From contig NZ_SCWE01000001.1 of NCBI RefSeq assembly GCF_004359505.1, positions 248,001 to 312,000 of the forward strand: a DNA stretch of 64,000 bases, given 5' to 3'. The notes under the pieces are model-generated. The model was not told the origin of the DNA, ran no database searches, and was given only the letters and a program-made list of their open reading frames with translations. Both the position numbers and the translations under genes were made by a program. Origin of the DNA: Macrococcus hajekii. GTDB taxonomy: Bacteria > Bacillota > Bacilli > Staphylococcales > Staphylococcaceae. This document shows, in pieces, positions 1-8,857 of the stretch (positions within the stretch are counted from its first letter, which is position 1; each line of letters begins with the position of its first letter).

Positions 1-213
1 GACATCATTATGAATGCTGATAAGAAATACTTACAGCGTGCAATGGTGTTCGATGTCTACGAAGGTGAACATATCGCTGAAGATAAAAAATCGGTAGCTA
101 TTCGTATGGAATTCCTGAATCTTGAAGAAACATTAAAAGATGAGGATATCCAGCCGGTTGTCGACCGAATTCTTGAGAATTTGACTGCAGCTGGTGCAAA
201 ATTAAGAGGCTAG
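1..213 (+). CDS. pheT: Phenylalanyl-tRNA synthetase beta subunit, C-terminal end (partial)
   Basis: The reading frame is open from base 1 and stops with TAG at 211-213, so this is the 3' end of a gene that begins outside the window. The last ~70 residues (LQRAMVFDVYEG... DRILENLTAAGAKLRG) match the end of the anticodon-binding ferredoxin-like B8 domain of PheT, which contacts tRNA-Phe in the alpha2-beta2 synthetase. A terminator follows eight bases later. The downstream neighbours (rnhC, zapA, cvpA, polX, mutS2) are those that follow pheT in Bacillales, which supports the call. Confidence 0.93.
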   Translation, partial: DIIMNADKKYLQRAMVFDVYEGEHIAEDKKSVAIRMEFLNLEETLKDEDIQPVVDRILENLTAAGAKLRG

Positions 214-220
214 ATTGAAG

Positions 221-246
221 AGAGACCTGAGAAGGTCTCTTTTTTG
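221..246 (+). terminator. Intrinsic terminator after pheT
   Basis: Perfect 8-bp stem AGAGACCT / AGGTCTCT with a 4-nt GAGA loop, followed directly by a T run. It ends the pheT transcript. Confidence 0.93.
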
Positions 247-262
247 TGCGTTAATAACGATG

Positions 263-423
263 TGACATGACGTGGAAAAGAGATTTGAGCGTCATGTGAT
301 CGGAATAAAAGTGAAAACTCGTGCCGACATGACGCGGAAAAGGGGTTTGAGCGTCACGTGACTGGAGTAAATGTGAAAACTCGTGCTGACATGACGTGGA
401 AAAGAGATTTGAGCGTCATGTGA
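263..423. repeat. 62-bp direct repeats with internal inverted arms (2.6 copies)
   Basis: Three copies of a 37-bp core start at 263, 325 and 387, exactly 62 bp apart, separated by a conserved 25-bp spacer containing GTGAAAACTCGTGC. Each core has arms ACATGACG and CGTCATGT around a purine-rich middle, so every copy can fold as a hairpin. In copy 2 the right arm reads CGTCACGT; this is an A-C mismatch in plus-strand RNA but a G-U pair in minus-strand RNA, which hints that the minus transcript is the structured one. The array lies between the convergent ends of pheT and the UvrA-like gene. Function is unknown. Confidence 0.9.
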
Positions 424-457
424 GGGAGGAATACAAGGAGACACATAAAATTCTATG

Positions 458-483
458 GTCAAGCAAACGCAGTTTCCTTGGCG
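458..483. repeat. Degenerate copy of the downstream terminator hairpin
   Basis: These 26 bases match 520-545 at all but about four positions and could form the same stem with two mismatches. The copy at 520-545 is the perfect terminator stem; this one has lost pairing and has no T run. It looks like a duplicated and decayed terminator, or the other end of a small element. Confidence 0.6.
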
Positions 484-504
484 ATTCATCGTCCATTTCC
501 ACAA

Positions 505-548
505 AAATCAAAACAGAACGTCAAGCAAATACAGTTTGCTTGACGTTC
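505..548 (-). terminator. Intrinsic terminator of the UvrA-like gene (reverse strand)
   Basis: A perfect 14-bp stem (516-529 with 535-548) with a 5-nt loop. On the reverse strand it is followed by the T-rich stretch complementary to 502-513. It begins only eight bases past the end of the UvrA-like reading frame. The plus-strand side also has a T-rich tail, so it may act in both directions. Confidence 0.88.
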
Positions 549-555
549 CGTTTCT

Positions 556-2814
556 TCATTCTTCATTAGTATAATTTTTCAGATGCTGAGCTGTATAACT
601 TTCTTTCACATCAAGAAGTCCTTTCGGATGTCCGCTATAAAGAAGCTGTCCTCCATTTTGTCCTGCTTCAGGTCCGATATCAATCATCCAGTCTGCTTCT
701 GTCATCATCGTCAGGTTATGTTCAATTAAAATGACGGTATTACCTCCATCTACGAGCTCATTGAACAATGTGACGGGGACGTGGATATCTTCTTCATGAA
801 GGCCTGTTGTCGGTTCATCGAAGATAAAAATCTGACCAGTGACCCGTTCGATCAAAAATTTACTGAGTTTCACGCGCTGTACTTCACCGCCTGATAATGT
901 ATCGAGTGATTGTCCGAGTGTCATATAGCCAAGGCCTGTTGACTGCAATGATTTCAGTGTACTTGTAATCAGGTCATGGGTTTCAAAATAATCCGCACCT
1001 TCATCCACCGTCATTCTCAGCACGTCAGCAATAGAATAGCCGTCGACTGCTGCCTCCAGCACTTCTGGTTTATAGCGCGTGCCGTTACAGACTTCACAGA
1101 TTTGTGTAAAGTCTGCCATATAGGCCAGTTCAGTCTTCAGTACACCTTTCCCTTTACAGTTAGGGCAGGCGCCATCTGAATTGTAGCTGAACAGACTTTT
1201 TCTTAGGCCCGTCTCCTTACTGAAAAAGACTCTGACATCATCAAAAATACCGGTATAAGTCAGCAGATTGGAACGACTTGAGGCATGAACCGGTTTCTGA
1301 TCGATGAATATTACATTCTTTTTATGCTTAAAGCCTGTCTTAATCAATGTACTTTTACCTGAACCTGCGACACCTGTCACTGCTGTTATCACATGCTTCG
1401 GAATATCGACAGAGACATCCTTCAGATTATTTTTAGTGATGTGCTGAAGTGAGATAAAATCCTCTGCAGTTCTGGGCACTTTCAACTGATGGTGCTGTCT
1501 TAAAGCATGTCCAGTTGCAGTGTCTGACTCGAGCAGTTCGGCATAGCTGCCTTCGAAAGTGACGTTGCCTCCATTTTTACCGGCACCTGGACCGATATCA
1601 ATGATATGATCAGCCGTCTTGATGATATCCGGATCATGTTCGACGACGAGTACTGTATTGCCTTTATCACGAATTGACTGGATGATCTCATTGATGTTCT
1701 TAATATCTTCGGGATGTAGTCCGACACTTGGTTCATCAATGATATAAACCAGGTCCGTCAGCGGGCTGTTTAAATGACGGATTAGCTTGATGCGCTGTGA
1801 TTCACCGCCTGATAATGTGGGTGTTTCACGGCCCAGCGTCAGATAACCGAGTCCGATTGAAATCAGGGACTGGAGCTGTTCACGCAATGGCTTGATGATA
1901 TAGGCTGCCTTGTCATCGTGAATATCATCTAGAAACTGAATGGCTTCGTGGATAGTCATATTCGTAAAATCAGCGATATCAAGCCCGTTAATCTTGACAC
2001 TGAGAATACGCTGACTTAGCCGCTTACCCTGACAGGTCGGACATGGCATCTCAGTGACGACGCGATTGACCTCATCAAGCCATCGCTTTTTCTCAAACCC
2101 ATCATTAATCAGAAAATTACGTCGGAAACGAGGAATCACACCTTCAAATTTCGCCGTTCTCGGCCATTTCTCAGGCGCATCCTTCAAACGCTTCGGTTCT
2201 GTATACAGCAGTATATCCATTTCTTCTTTTGTATAATCTTTTAGTTTTTTGTCATTATCAAAAAAACCAGAGTACGTATAGCGTTTACCTCGCCAGTGTC
2301 CCGGACCGAATGTCGGGAAATTAATAGCGTGTTCATTCAGAGATTTATCGTAATCGAGCAGTTCATCCACATCGATATCTTCAACATAACCGAGACCCTG
2401 ACATGTCTCGCACATGCCCGCTGGATTGTTGAATGAAAATTCATTGGAGTAGGCGACAAACGGCTGCCCGACACGCGACCATAGGAGCCGGACAGCAGAA
2501 TAGATATCAGAAATGGTGCCGACAGTAGAACGTGAGTTACCACCGAGACGTTTCTGGCTGATGACCATCGACACAGGCAGATTCTGAATCACATCTACGT
2601 CAGGTTTTGCGTATTGTGTCAGCTGATACTGAATATAGGAAGAGTAGGTTTCATTCAGCAGACGCTCTGATTCTGCTGCGATCGTACTGAAGACAAGGGA
2701 TGATTTACCTGAACCAGATCGTCCGGTAAAAACTGTGAGTTTATTTTTGGGAATCTCAATATTGATATTTTTAAGGTTGTTCTGACGAGCCCCTTTAATA
2801 ATGATGTGATTCAT
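556..2814 (-). CDS. Short UvrA-family ATPase (UvrA paralogue)
   Basis: Two ABC ATPase halves of UvrA type are visible. The first has Walker A GRSGSGKSS, signature LSGGESQRIKL and Walker B IIDEPSVGLH; the second has GVAGSGKST, LSGGEVQRVKL and FDEPTTGLHEED. CxxC pairs of the zinc modules are present (CETC, CPTC, CPNC, CEVC). At about 752 residues it is far shorter than the roughly 940 of housekeeping UvrA, as expected for the class lacking the UvrB-binding insertion. Such paralogues are linked to damage or drug tolerance in some bacteria; the role here is unknown. The ATG at 2812-2814 is preferred (AAAGGA eight bases upstream) over an in-frame GTG at 2854-2856. It is the last gene of a reverse-strand unit with rnhC. 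Confidence 0.9.
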   Translation of the reverse strand: MNHIIIKGARQNNLKNINIEIPKNKLTVFTGRSGSGKSSLVFSTIAAESERLLNETYSSYIQYQLTQYAKPDVDVIQNLPVSMVISQKRLGGNSRSTVGTISDIYSAVRLLWSRVGQPFVAYSNEFSFNNPAGMCETCQGLGYVEDIDVDELLDYDKSLNEHAINFPTFGPGHWRGKRYTYSGFFDNDKKLKDYTKEEMDILLYTEPKRLKDAPEKWPRTAKFEGVIPRFRRNFLINDGFEKKRWLDEVNRVVTEMPCPTCQGKRLSQRILSVKINGLDIADFTNMTIHEAIQFLDDIHDDKAAYIIKPLREQLQSLISIGLGYLTLGRETPTLSGGESQRIKLIRHLNSPLTDLVYIIDEPSVGLHPEDIKNINEIIQSIRDKGNTVLVVEHDPDIIKTADHIIDIGPGAGKNGGNVTFEGSYAELLESDTATGHALRQHHQLKVPRTAEDFISLQHITKNNLKDVSVDIPKHVITAVTGVAGSGKSTLIKTGFKHKKNVIFIDQKPVHASSRSNLLTYTGIFDDVRVFFSKETGLRKSLFSYNSDGACPNCKGKGVLKTELAYMADFTQICEVCNGTRYKPEVLEAAVDGYSIADVLRMTVDEGADYFETHDLITSTLKSLQSTGLGYMTLGQSLDTLSGGEVQRVKLSKFLIERVTGQIFIFDEPTTGLHEEDIHVPVTLFNELVDGGNTVILIEHNLTMMTEADWMIDIGPEAGQNGGQLLYSGHPKGLLDVKESYTAQHLKNYTNEE

Positions 2815-2857
2815 AGAGAAAATCCTTTCATCTGAAATGATTGTGACCGCAGTCACT

Positions 2858-2947
2858 TTACTTTCTTCTCTTCCCTATTTCCTTCGAGATATACCACAGC
2901 AGATAGGCAATAATGCCAAGTCCTGCGCCTAAATAAACAGGTTCCAT
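2858..2947 (-). CDS. 29-aa predicted single-pass membrane peptide
   Basis: The ORF starts with ATG at 2945-2947, which overlaps the rnhC stop as TAATG, and it has AGGAAG eight bases upstream inside the end of rnhC. The peptide is a short N-terminus, a hydrophobic stretch (LGAGLGIIAYLLWYI) and a basic tail (KEIGKRRK), typical of a one-helix membrane peptide. It lies between rnhC and the UvrA-like gene in the same orientation. It could instead be spurious, but the coupled start, ribosome-binding site and clean amphipathic layout argue for translation. No family recognised. Confidence 0.55.
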   Translation of the reverse strand: MEPVYLGAGLGIIAYLLWYISKEIGKRRK

Positions 2948-3855
2948 TAAGATCGCTTCCTTTCAATCAGGTTGAGTGCTTTTGCTCTATTTTTAAAATC
3001 TTTTTTAGTGATACTGTCGAGGTAATCGAGTGATTTGCGTTCAATGATTTTTGCAGCCTGTAGATCCACTTTTGCACCTGCCCCTTTATAAATATCAAGG
3101 CCTGTCTCTTTCTCGATCCAGTCCATCCGTTTGATGAACGCATAGCGGGCGATAATAGAGCTTGCTGCAATGGCGATAGATTTAGATTCACCTTTTGTCT
3201 CGAAGCGTGTTCTTTCGCGTTCCGGTATAGGAGTCAGTGCATAATTTTCATATACCCCCTGGACCGCAAACTGATCGATAACAATATAGTCAGGTCTGTC
3301 TTCAATCTTTTCAAGCACATTGATAATCGCCTGATTATGCAGTACGGCCTTCATTTTAACCTGGCTCCATCCACGCATTTTCTGCTGATTATATTTGGGG
3401 TTATCGAGCACGAGCAGGGAATGGGGGATAATCGGTATAATCTGTTCTGCTAATTCAATGATTTTAGGATCCTTTAAACTTTTTGAATCCATGACGCCGA
3501 GTATTTTCAGAATTTCTGCATTCTTTTTTGAGACGTAGCTGGCAACAACAGTCATCGGACCGAAGTAATCGCCTGACCCTGCCTCATCTGAACCGATACA
3601 GCTGTACTGGTCATAGGCGAGGGCGATGGACTTCTTCCTGTCAGCAGGCGCTGTAGCTCCCAGCAGTTCCGCTGCCAGCGACTCAGCCTCCTTACCTTGT
3701 ATCATCACTTTATTTGATTTGTAGACGGAAAGGGTATGTCCCTTTATTTTAGCTCGTGCTATCATGCCAGCAGGTAAATCCGTTTTGGCATGACTTATTT
3801 TTTTAAGTAAATTTTCTATTTCTGTTTTTTCCATGATTTTTACAACTGTACTCAC
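2947..3855 (-). CDS. rnhC: Ribonuclease HIII
   Basis: RNase HIII removes RNA from RNA-DNA hybrids. The protein has an N-terminal TBP-like substrate-binding region (about residues 1-80) and a catalytic RNase H fold starting with GSDEAGSGDYFGP, where D90 and E91 are the first metal ligands; later motifs are VMDSKSLKD, IVIDQF and SKSIAIAASSIIAR. The length, 302 aa, is normal. The GTG start at 3855 is chosen because GAGGGA lies six bases upstream, whereas the ATG seven codons further in has no ribosome-binding site. It is divergent from zapA, the usual arrangement in Bacillales. Confidence 0.95.
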   Translation of the reverse strand: MSTVVKIMEKTEIENLLKKISHAKTDLPAGMIARAKIKGHTLSVYKSNKVMIQGKEAESLAAELLGATAPADRKKSIALAYDQYSCIGSDEAGSGDYFGPMTVVASYVSKKNAEILKILGVMDSKSLKDPKIIELAEQIIPIIPHSLLVLDNPKYNQQKMRGWSQVKMKAVLHNQAIINVLEKIEDRPDYIVIDQFAVQGVYENYALTPIPERERTRFETKGESKSIAIAASSIIARYAFIKRMDWIEKETGLDIYKGAGAKVDLQAAKIIERKSLDYLDSITKKDFKNRAKALNLIERKRS

Positions 3856-3885
3856 AGCAAATCCCTCATTATAAGCGTATTTTTA

Positions 3886-3915
3886 TTGTCTATTCCTTAT
3901 AAAAAATGGTAACAT
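3886..3915 (+). promoter_or_regulatory. Candidate sigma-A promoter for zapA-cvpA
   Basis: TTGTCT at 3886-3891 and TAACAT at 3910-3915, 18 bp apart, with an extended -10 TG at 3907-3908. It lies in the rnhC/zapA divergent gap. Confidence 0.5.
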
Positions 3916-3949
3916 ATATATTAAATGACGCACAGTGGAGTGAAATCGT

Positions 3950-4216
3950 ATGAGTGAATTTAAAAATAGAATTACTGTCTCTATCTATGATCAGCATTAT
4001 ACGATTGTCGGACAAGATGAACCGAGTCACATCCGCTATGTGGCAGGACTGGTCGATGAACGACTTCGTGAAATTTCACGCTACAACTCAGGTCTAGATA
4101 CTTCAAGAAAAGCAGTTCTGACAGCGGTCAACATTATGGATGACTATGTCAAGCTGAAAGAAGATTATGAACGCTTATTACATCAATTAGAAGCAGAAGG
4201 ACAAAAACATGATTGA
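3950..4216 (+). CDS. zapA: Cell division protein ZapA
   Basis: ZapA binds and bundles FtsZ filaments at the division site. The 88-aa product has the small globular N-terminal ZapA domain (NRITVSIYDQHYTIVGQDE) followed by a helical coiled-coil region (AVNIMDDYVKLKEDYERLLHQ). The ATG has GGAG in the usual place upstream. Its end overlaps the start of cvpA by 8 bases, so the two are translationally coupled, as in other Bacillales. Confidence 0.92.
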   Translation: MSEFKNRITVSIYDQHYTIVGQDEPSHIRYVAGLVDERLREISRYNSGLDTSRKAVLTAVNIMDDYVKLKEDYERLLHQLEAEGQKHD

Positions 4217-4754
4217 TATTATATTATTATTCTTTTTATTATTAGGTTCTATCATCGGACTAAGAAGAGGGTTTATTCTTCAGTCCATGCATTTAATCGG
4301 CACCATCGGCGCACTAGTGATTGCGCGACTGTTTTATCAGCCGCTTGCCGATAAACTACAGCTGATTGTACCTTACCCTTCAGTAGCTGAAACATCTAAA
4401 GTGCTGATCAACTGGCAGGATGCAGAACATGCATTTTATAACATTATCAGCTTTATCTTTCTGTTTATGGCCAGTAAAGTGCTGCTGCAGATGGTGGCGA
4501 CCGTCTTTGATTACATTGCACAGCTGCCGTTACTTAAACAGTTAAACAAAAGTCTGGGTACATTACTTGGTTTTATTGAAAGCTATCTTGTACTCTTCAT
4601 CGTCTTTTTCTTTATAGCGATGATTCCGGCGCCTGTCATTCAGGGCCGCATTCAATCGAGTCATCTTGCACGGATGATTATTGAATATACCCCTATATTG
4701 AGCAATCGTGCCATCGACTGGTTTCAGCACATTGCCTTTATTCATATTTTTTAG
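4209..4754 (+). CDS. CvpA-family membrane protein
   Basis: A 181-aa polytopic membrane protein with about four to five hydrophobic segments. It opens with DIILLFFLLLGSIIGLRRGF, the pattern typical of CvpA-family N-termini. CvpA family members are linked to colicin V export and envelope integrity in enterobacteria; in Firmicutes the role is unclear. It overlaps zapA by 8 bases and is followed by a hairpin with a T-rich tail. Confidence 0.85.
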   Translation: MIDIILLFFLLLGSIIGLRRGFILQSMHLIGTIGALVIARLFYQPLADKLQLIVPYPSVAETSKVLINWQDAEHAFYNIISFIFLFMASKVLLQMVATVFDYIAQLPLLKQLNKSLGTLLGFIESYLVLFIVFFFIAMIPAPVIQGRIQSSHLARMIIEYTPILSNRAIDWFQHIAFIHIF

Positions 4755-4760
4755 AGCATA

Positions 4761-4792
4761 AGTCATAGGCATAAGTCTATGGCTTTTATTTT
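4761..4792 (+). terminator. Possible weak terminator between cvpA and polX
   Basis: Stem AGTCATAG / CTATGGCT (8 bp including one G-U pair) with an 8-nt loop, then TTTATTTT. It may only partly uncouple polX from zapA-cvpA, because no separate polX promoter is obvious. Confidence 0.6.
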
Positions 4793-4804
4793 GGAGGTCA
4801 GGAC

Positions 4805-6508
4805 ATGACAAAAAAAGATTATATCAAGTTACTTGAAACAATCGGACTTTATCTGGAGTTAAAAGGAGAGAACACATTTAAGGTTTCTGCGTATCGTAAA
4901 GCGGCGGCTGCACTTGAACAATCTCAAGTGCCGATTGAGGAACTGACAGATTTCACGGTTTTACCTGGTATCGGTAAAGGCGTATCAGAAGTTCTTGATG
5001 AATTCAGAGCAACAGGTTCATCCAGCCTGCTGGATGAATTAAAAGAAGCGGTGCCTGAAGGTCATATCCAGATGCTGAAAATCCGGAATCTCGGTGCCAA
5101 GAAAATCGTTAAACTGCATAAAGAACTGAATATCACAACGATTGATGAACTAAAAGCAGCATGTGAAACTCATCAGGTAAGTACGCTTGCGGGCTTTGGT
5201 AAGAAGAGTGAAGAAACCATTCTGCAAGGCATTACGGACCTTGAAACAAAGAAAGACAATATTACGATTAATGAAGCAGTCCGTCTGACAGGTTTTATCA
5301 ATCAGGCACTGGAAGCATGTCAGCATGTGAAGTCCTTCGCAGTGGCTGGCAGTCACCGTCGTATGAAGGAAGTCAGTAAAGACCTGGATTATATCGTGAT
5401 GACAGACGATGCGGCCGCTGCAGCACGTGAAATTGAAGGGTTCGATTTCATAGAGCATGTTGAAGTGAGCGGCACGGAAAAAGTCTCTGTCTACATTAAA
5501 ATTGAGGACTTGGAGACGGGCGTCGACTTCCGTTTTACAGATGATAAAGGTTTCGCGCAGATGCTTAACCATTTCACTGGCAGCAAGGAACACAATGTTA
5601 AGATGCGTCAGCTGGCGAAGGCACGAGATGAAAAGGTTAATGAATATGGCATCACATTAGCCGACGGAACACTTAAGCAGTATGCAACAGAGGAAGAAAT
5701 CTACCAGCACTATGGTCTGCCTTTTATTCCGCCTGCGATGCGCGATGATGTGACTGCATTTGAGGTGGAACAGTCTCAAATCGTCACGCTGTCAGATATT
5801 CGTGGTGATCTGCATATGCACACGACAGCGAGTGATGGTGCCTATGAGCTCGAGGAGATGATCGAAGCCTGCATTCAAAAAGGCTATGACTATATGGTCA
5901 TTACGGATCACTCCAGAAGTCTGCGTGTCGCAAATGGACTGTCAGTAGAGCGTTTACTGGAACAGAGCGATAAAATTAAATCATTAAATGCAGCTTACAG
6001 TGAAATTGATATATACAGCGGTGTTGAAATGGATATACTACCTGATGGCACGCTTGATTATGAGGATGATGTACTGAAGGAGCTGGACTATGTGATTGCA
6101 GCGATTCACCAGTCATTCACTCAGTCGGAGGAAGTGACGATGCAAAGGCTGGTCAATGCATGTCATAATCCTTATGTCCGACAGATCGCGCATCCGACAG
6201 GACGGTTAATCGGACGCCGCTCAGGGTATGCGGTTAATATGGACCAACTGATTCAAGTTGCAGCAGAAACGGGCACTGTGCTGGAAATCAATGCTAATCC
6301 CATGCGGCTGGACCTGAATGCTGAAGTCCTGAGGCAGCATCCAGCTATTAAACTTGCAATTAATACAGATGCCCATCATATTCAGCATCTTGAATTTATG
6401 AAGTACGGCGTCGGCACCGCAATCAAAGGTCACGTGAAGCGTGAACAGGTGCTGAACAGCCTGAGTCGCCAGGATTTCCGCGACTGGCTTAAGAAAGGGA
6501 AGAATTGA
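4805..6508 (+). CDS. polX: DNA polymerase/3'-5' exonuclease PolX
   Basis: A family X DNA polymerase for base excision gap filling. Order: helix-hairpin-helix region (FTVLPGIGKGV near residue 55), polymerase core with the GSHRR motif near residue 180 and the acidic pair in DLDYIV, then a PHP phosphoesterase domain from about residue 335 (DLHMHTTASDGAYE) that supplies exonuclease activity; later PHP motifs are VITDHS, IAHPTGR and NTDAH. 567 aa is standard. The ribosome-binding site is GGAGG, seven bases before the ATG. The stop is followed immediately by the mutS2 start (TGAATG), so they are coupled. Confidence 0.95.
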   Translation: MTKKDYIKLLETIGLYLELKGENTFKVSAYRKAAAALEQSQVPIEELTDFTVLPGIGKGVSEVLDEFRATGSSSLLDELKEAVPEGHIQMLKIRNLGAKKIVKLHKELNITTIDELKAACETHQVSTLAGFGKKSEETILQGITDLETKKDNITINEAVRLTGFINQALEACQHVKSFAVAGSHRRMKEVSKDLDYIVMTDDAAAAAREIEGFDFIEHVEVSGTEKVSVYIKIEDLETGVDFRFTDDKGFAQMLNHFTGSKEHNVKMRQLAKARDEKVNEYGITLADGTLKQYATEEEIYQHYGLPFIPPAMRDDVTAFEVEQSQIVTLSDIRGDLHMHTTASDGAYELEEMIEACIQKGYDYMVITDHSRSLRVANGLSVERLLEQSDKIKSLNAAYSEIDIYSGVEMDILPDGTLDYEDDVLKELDYVIAAIHQSFTQSEEVTMQRLVNACHNPYVRQIAHPTGRLIGRRSGYAVNMDQLIQVAAETGTVLEINANPMRLDLNAEVLRQHPAIKLAINTDAHHIQHLEFMKYGVGTAIKGHVKREQVLNSLSRQDFRDWLKKGKN

Positions 6509-8848
6509 ATGAATAACAAAGCATTAAATATACTGGAATACACACAAATAAGGGATCAGGTCAGTGAATACAGTCAAAATCCAGTCAGTGCTGCATTGAT
6601 TCGTGCACTTGAACCGAAGTCGGATATTGAGTGGATTCAAGCAGAACTCGCTAAACTGGACGAGGCACGTGTCATCCACATGCAGGCGAGTGAACCGGGG
6701 ATGAGTACGCTATCTGAAGTAAAACCTCTGACGAAACGTGCGAGCATCGGGTCAATGCTGAGTGTGCCTGAGCTCAACCGCATTAAAAATAATATTCGCG
6801 TGACAAACCGCTATAAAACTTATGTGCTTAATATGACGGAAGATGGAGATGTCAGTTTGCCGCTTCTGCGGTCACGCTTTCTGTCATTACCTGTACTCTC
6901 TCATATCAGTGATGAAATCGACGAGAAATGTGATGAGACGACACTCTACGATAATGCCTCCTCTGCACTATATGATATTCGTCAGCAGAAGAAGACCATC
7001 AATCGCCGCATAAAGGATAAACTGGATAGTATTGTCCGTTCGAGTGCCAATCAGAAAAAACTGTCCGATGCTATTGTGACGATACGTAATGACCGGCAGG
7101 TTATTCCGGTGCGCAGTGAATATAAGCAGGATTTTCCTGGTATTGTGCACGATACCTCTGCATCAGGACAGACTTTCTATATTGAGCCGAACAGCATAGT
7201 AGAGCTGAGTGGTCAGCTGAATACAATCAGTGCCCGTGAAAATGAGGAAGTCAGTCGTATTCTCTACGAACTATCCGCACATGTTGCCGAAGTTCAGCAT
7301 GATATTGACTGGGTCACAACAGTGATGGGAGAGCTGGACTTTCAGCTCGCTAAAGCGAAATATGGACATTCTATTAATGGTGTCATTGCAGAGATAGCAG
7401 ATGAACGCACGATTGAACTGCCGTTAGCATGGCATCCTCTTCTGGATAAAGAGACGGTCGTCAAAAACTCCATTATATTCGGTGATGATATCGATGCCGT
7501 CATTATTACAGGACCTAATACAGGGGGGAAGACGGTCACACTTAAAACAGTGGGCTTACTTATTGCGATGAACCAGTCCGGTATGATGATTCCGGCAGGT
7601 GTAGGTTCAAGGCTCAGCATCTTTAAAGAGGTATTCTGTGATATCGGTGATGAGCAATCCATTGAACAGTCATTATCAACGTTCTCAAGTCATATGACGA
7701 ATATTGTCTCTATTCTGAAATCAATGGATGAACAGAGCCTGGTTCTATTTGATGAACTGGGAGCAGGAACTGATCCTTCTGAAGGAGCGGCACTTGCGAT
7801 GAGTATTCTCGACCGCTGTCTGGAGGCTAATGTGATGACCATGGCCACCACTCATTACCCTGAACTGAAGGCGTACAGTTATAATCGTGAAGGTGTTATG
7901 AATGCCAGTGTAGAGTTTGATGTTCAGACACTCAGTCCGACATATAAGCTGCTGATGGGTGTACCCGGTAAAAGTAATGCATTCGAAATATCCAAGAAGC
8001 TTGGACTCGATCTCTCCATCATTAAGAATGCCCGCCAGCTGATTCATATGGATAATATTGAAATCAATGATATGATCTCAGCACTGGAGAAGAATACGAG
8101 ACAGGCTGAAAATGACCGTGTAGAAATGGCGCGTCTTAAGAAAGAAGCGGCTGAGCTGCATCAGGAACTGGCAGAGCAGTTTGAATCTTATCAGCAGATG
8201 AAGTCGACGCTGATTGAAAATGCGAAAGCCAATGCCAACGATATTGTCGCAAAAGCAGAGAAAGATGCAGATGCTATTATCAAGGATCTGAAAAATCTGC
8301 GCAGTGAACATCAGACCATTAAAGAAAATGAACTGATTGACCAGAAAGGTAAGTTCAAGGACCTCTATAATGAAGGCACTCTTAAAAAACAGGCGAAGCA
8401 GCAGGAAGCTGAGAAAATCGAAGCAGGAGATAATGTCAAAGTGCTGTCGTATGGGCAAAAAGGGGTTATCTTGTCAGTTGATAAAGACGAAGCAGTCGTG
8501 CAGATGGGTATCATCAAGATGAAATTACCGCTCACAGACTTTAAAAAAGAGAAACCTGAAAAAGAAAAACAGATTCGTGTAGTGCCACGTGCCAATCGCC
8601 AGACTATTAAAATGGAACTGGATTTACGAGGAGAACGTTACGAGGATGCATTGCAGCGTCTCGAAAACTATCTTGACCAGGCGATTCTTAGCAACTATAA
8701 TCAAGTGACTATTATCCATGGTAAAGGGACAGGTGCACTGCAAAAAGGTGTACAAAGTTATCTGAAGCGTGCCAAAGGTGTCGCTTCTTACAGAGGTGGA
8801 ATGCCATCTGAAGGCGGCTTCGGTGTCACAGTCGTTGAACTGAAATAG
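6509..8848 (+). CDS. mutS2: Endonuclease MutS2
   Basis: MutS2 acts on branched DNA and limits homologous recombination; it is also reported to split collided ribosomes. The 779-aa protein has the MutS core and clamp, an ABC-type ATPase with Walker A GPNTGGKT near residue 331 and Walker B LVLFDELGAGTDPSEG, a long coiled-coil linker (about 515-630) and a C-terminal Smr nuclease domain from about residue 703 (DLRGERYEDA, HGKGTGAL). It lacks the MutS N-terminal mismatch-recognition domain. It directly abuts polX. Confidence 0.95.
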   Translation: MNNKALNILEYTQIRDQVSEYSQNPVSAALIRALEPKSDIEWIQAELAKLDEARVIHMQASEPGMSTLSEVKPLTKRASIGSMLSVPELNRIKNNIRVTNRYKTYVLNMTEDGDVSLPLLRSRFLSLPVLSHISDEIDEKCDETTLYDNASSALYDIRQQKKTINRRIKDKLDSIVRSSANQKKLSDAIVTIRNDRQVIPVRSEYKQDFPGIVHDTSASGQTFYIEPNSIVELSGQLNTISARENEEVSRILYELSAHVAEVQHDIDWVTTVMGELDFQLAKAKYGHSINGVIAEIADERTIELPLAWHPLLDKETVVKNSIIFGDDIDAVIITGPNTGGKTVTLKTVGLLIAMNQSGMMIPAGVGSRLSIFKEVFCDIGDEQSIEQSLSTFSSHMTNIVSILKSMDEQSLVLFDELGAGTDPSEGAALAMSILDRCLEANVMTMATTHYPELKAYSYNREGVMNASVEFDVQTLSPTYKLLMGVPGKSNAFEISKKLGLDLSIIKNARQLIHMDNIEINDMISALEKNTRQAENDRVEMARLKKEAAELHQELAEQFESYQQMKSTLIENAKANANDIVAKAEKDADAIIKDLKNLRSEHQTIKENELIDQKGKFKDLYNEGTLKKQAKQQEAEKIEAGDNVKVLSYGQKGVILSVDKDEAVVQMGIIKMKLPLTDFKKEKPEKEKQIRVVPRANRQTIKMELDLRGERYEDALQRLENYLDQAILSNYNQVTIIHGKGTGALQKGVQSYLKRAKGVASYRGGMPSEGGFGVTVVELK

Positions 8849-8857
8849 GAGGACATT

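Noticed and set aside
263-423. CRISPR-like look of evenly spaced repeats
   Set aside because: The 25-bp spacers are themselves conserved, there are only three units and no cas genes.
292-504. 70-codon reverse-strand ORF over the 62-bp repeats
   Set aside because: It is made of the repeats themselves, has no good RBS and no protein-like composition.
2815-2856. 14-codon N-terminal extension of the UvrA-like protein from a GTG
   Set aside because: The internal ATG has the better RBS and matches the usual UvrA N-terminus (NHIIIKGARQNNLKN).
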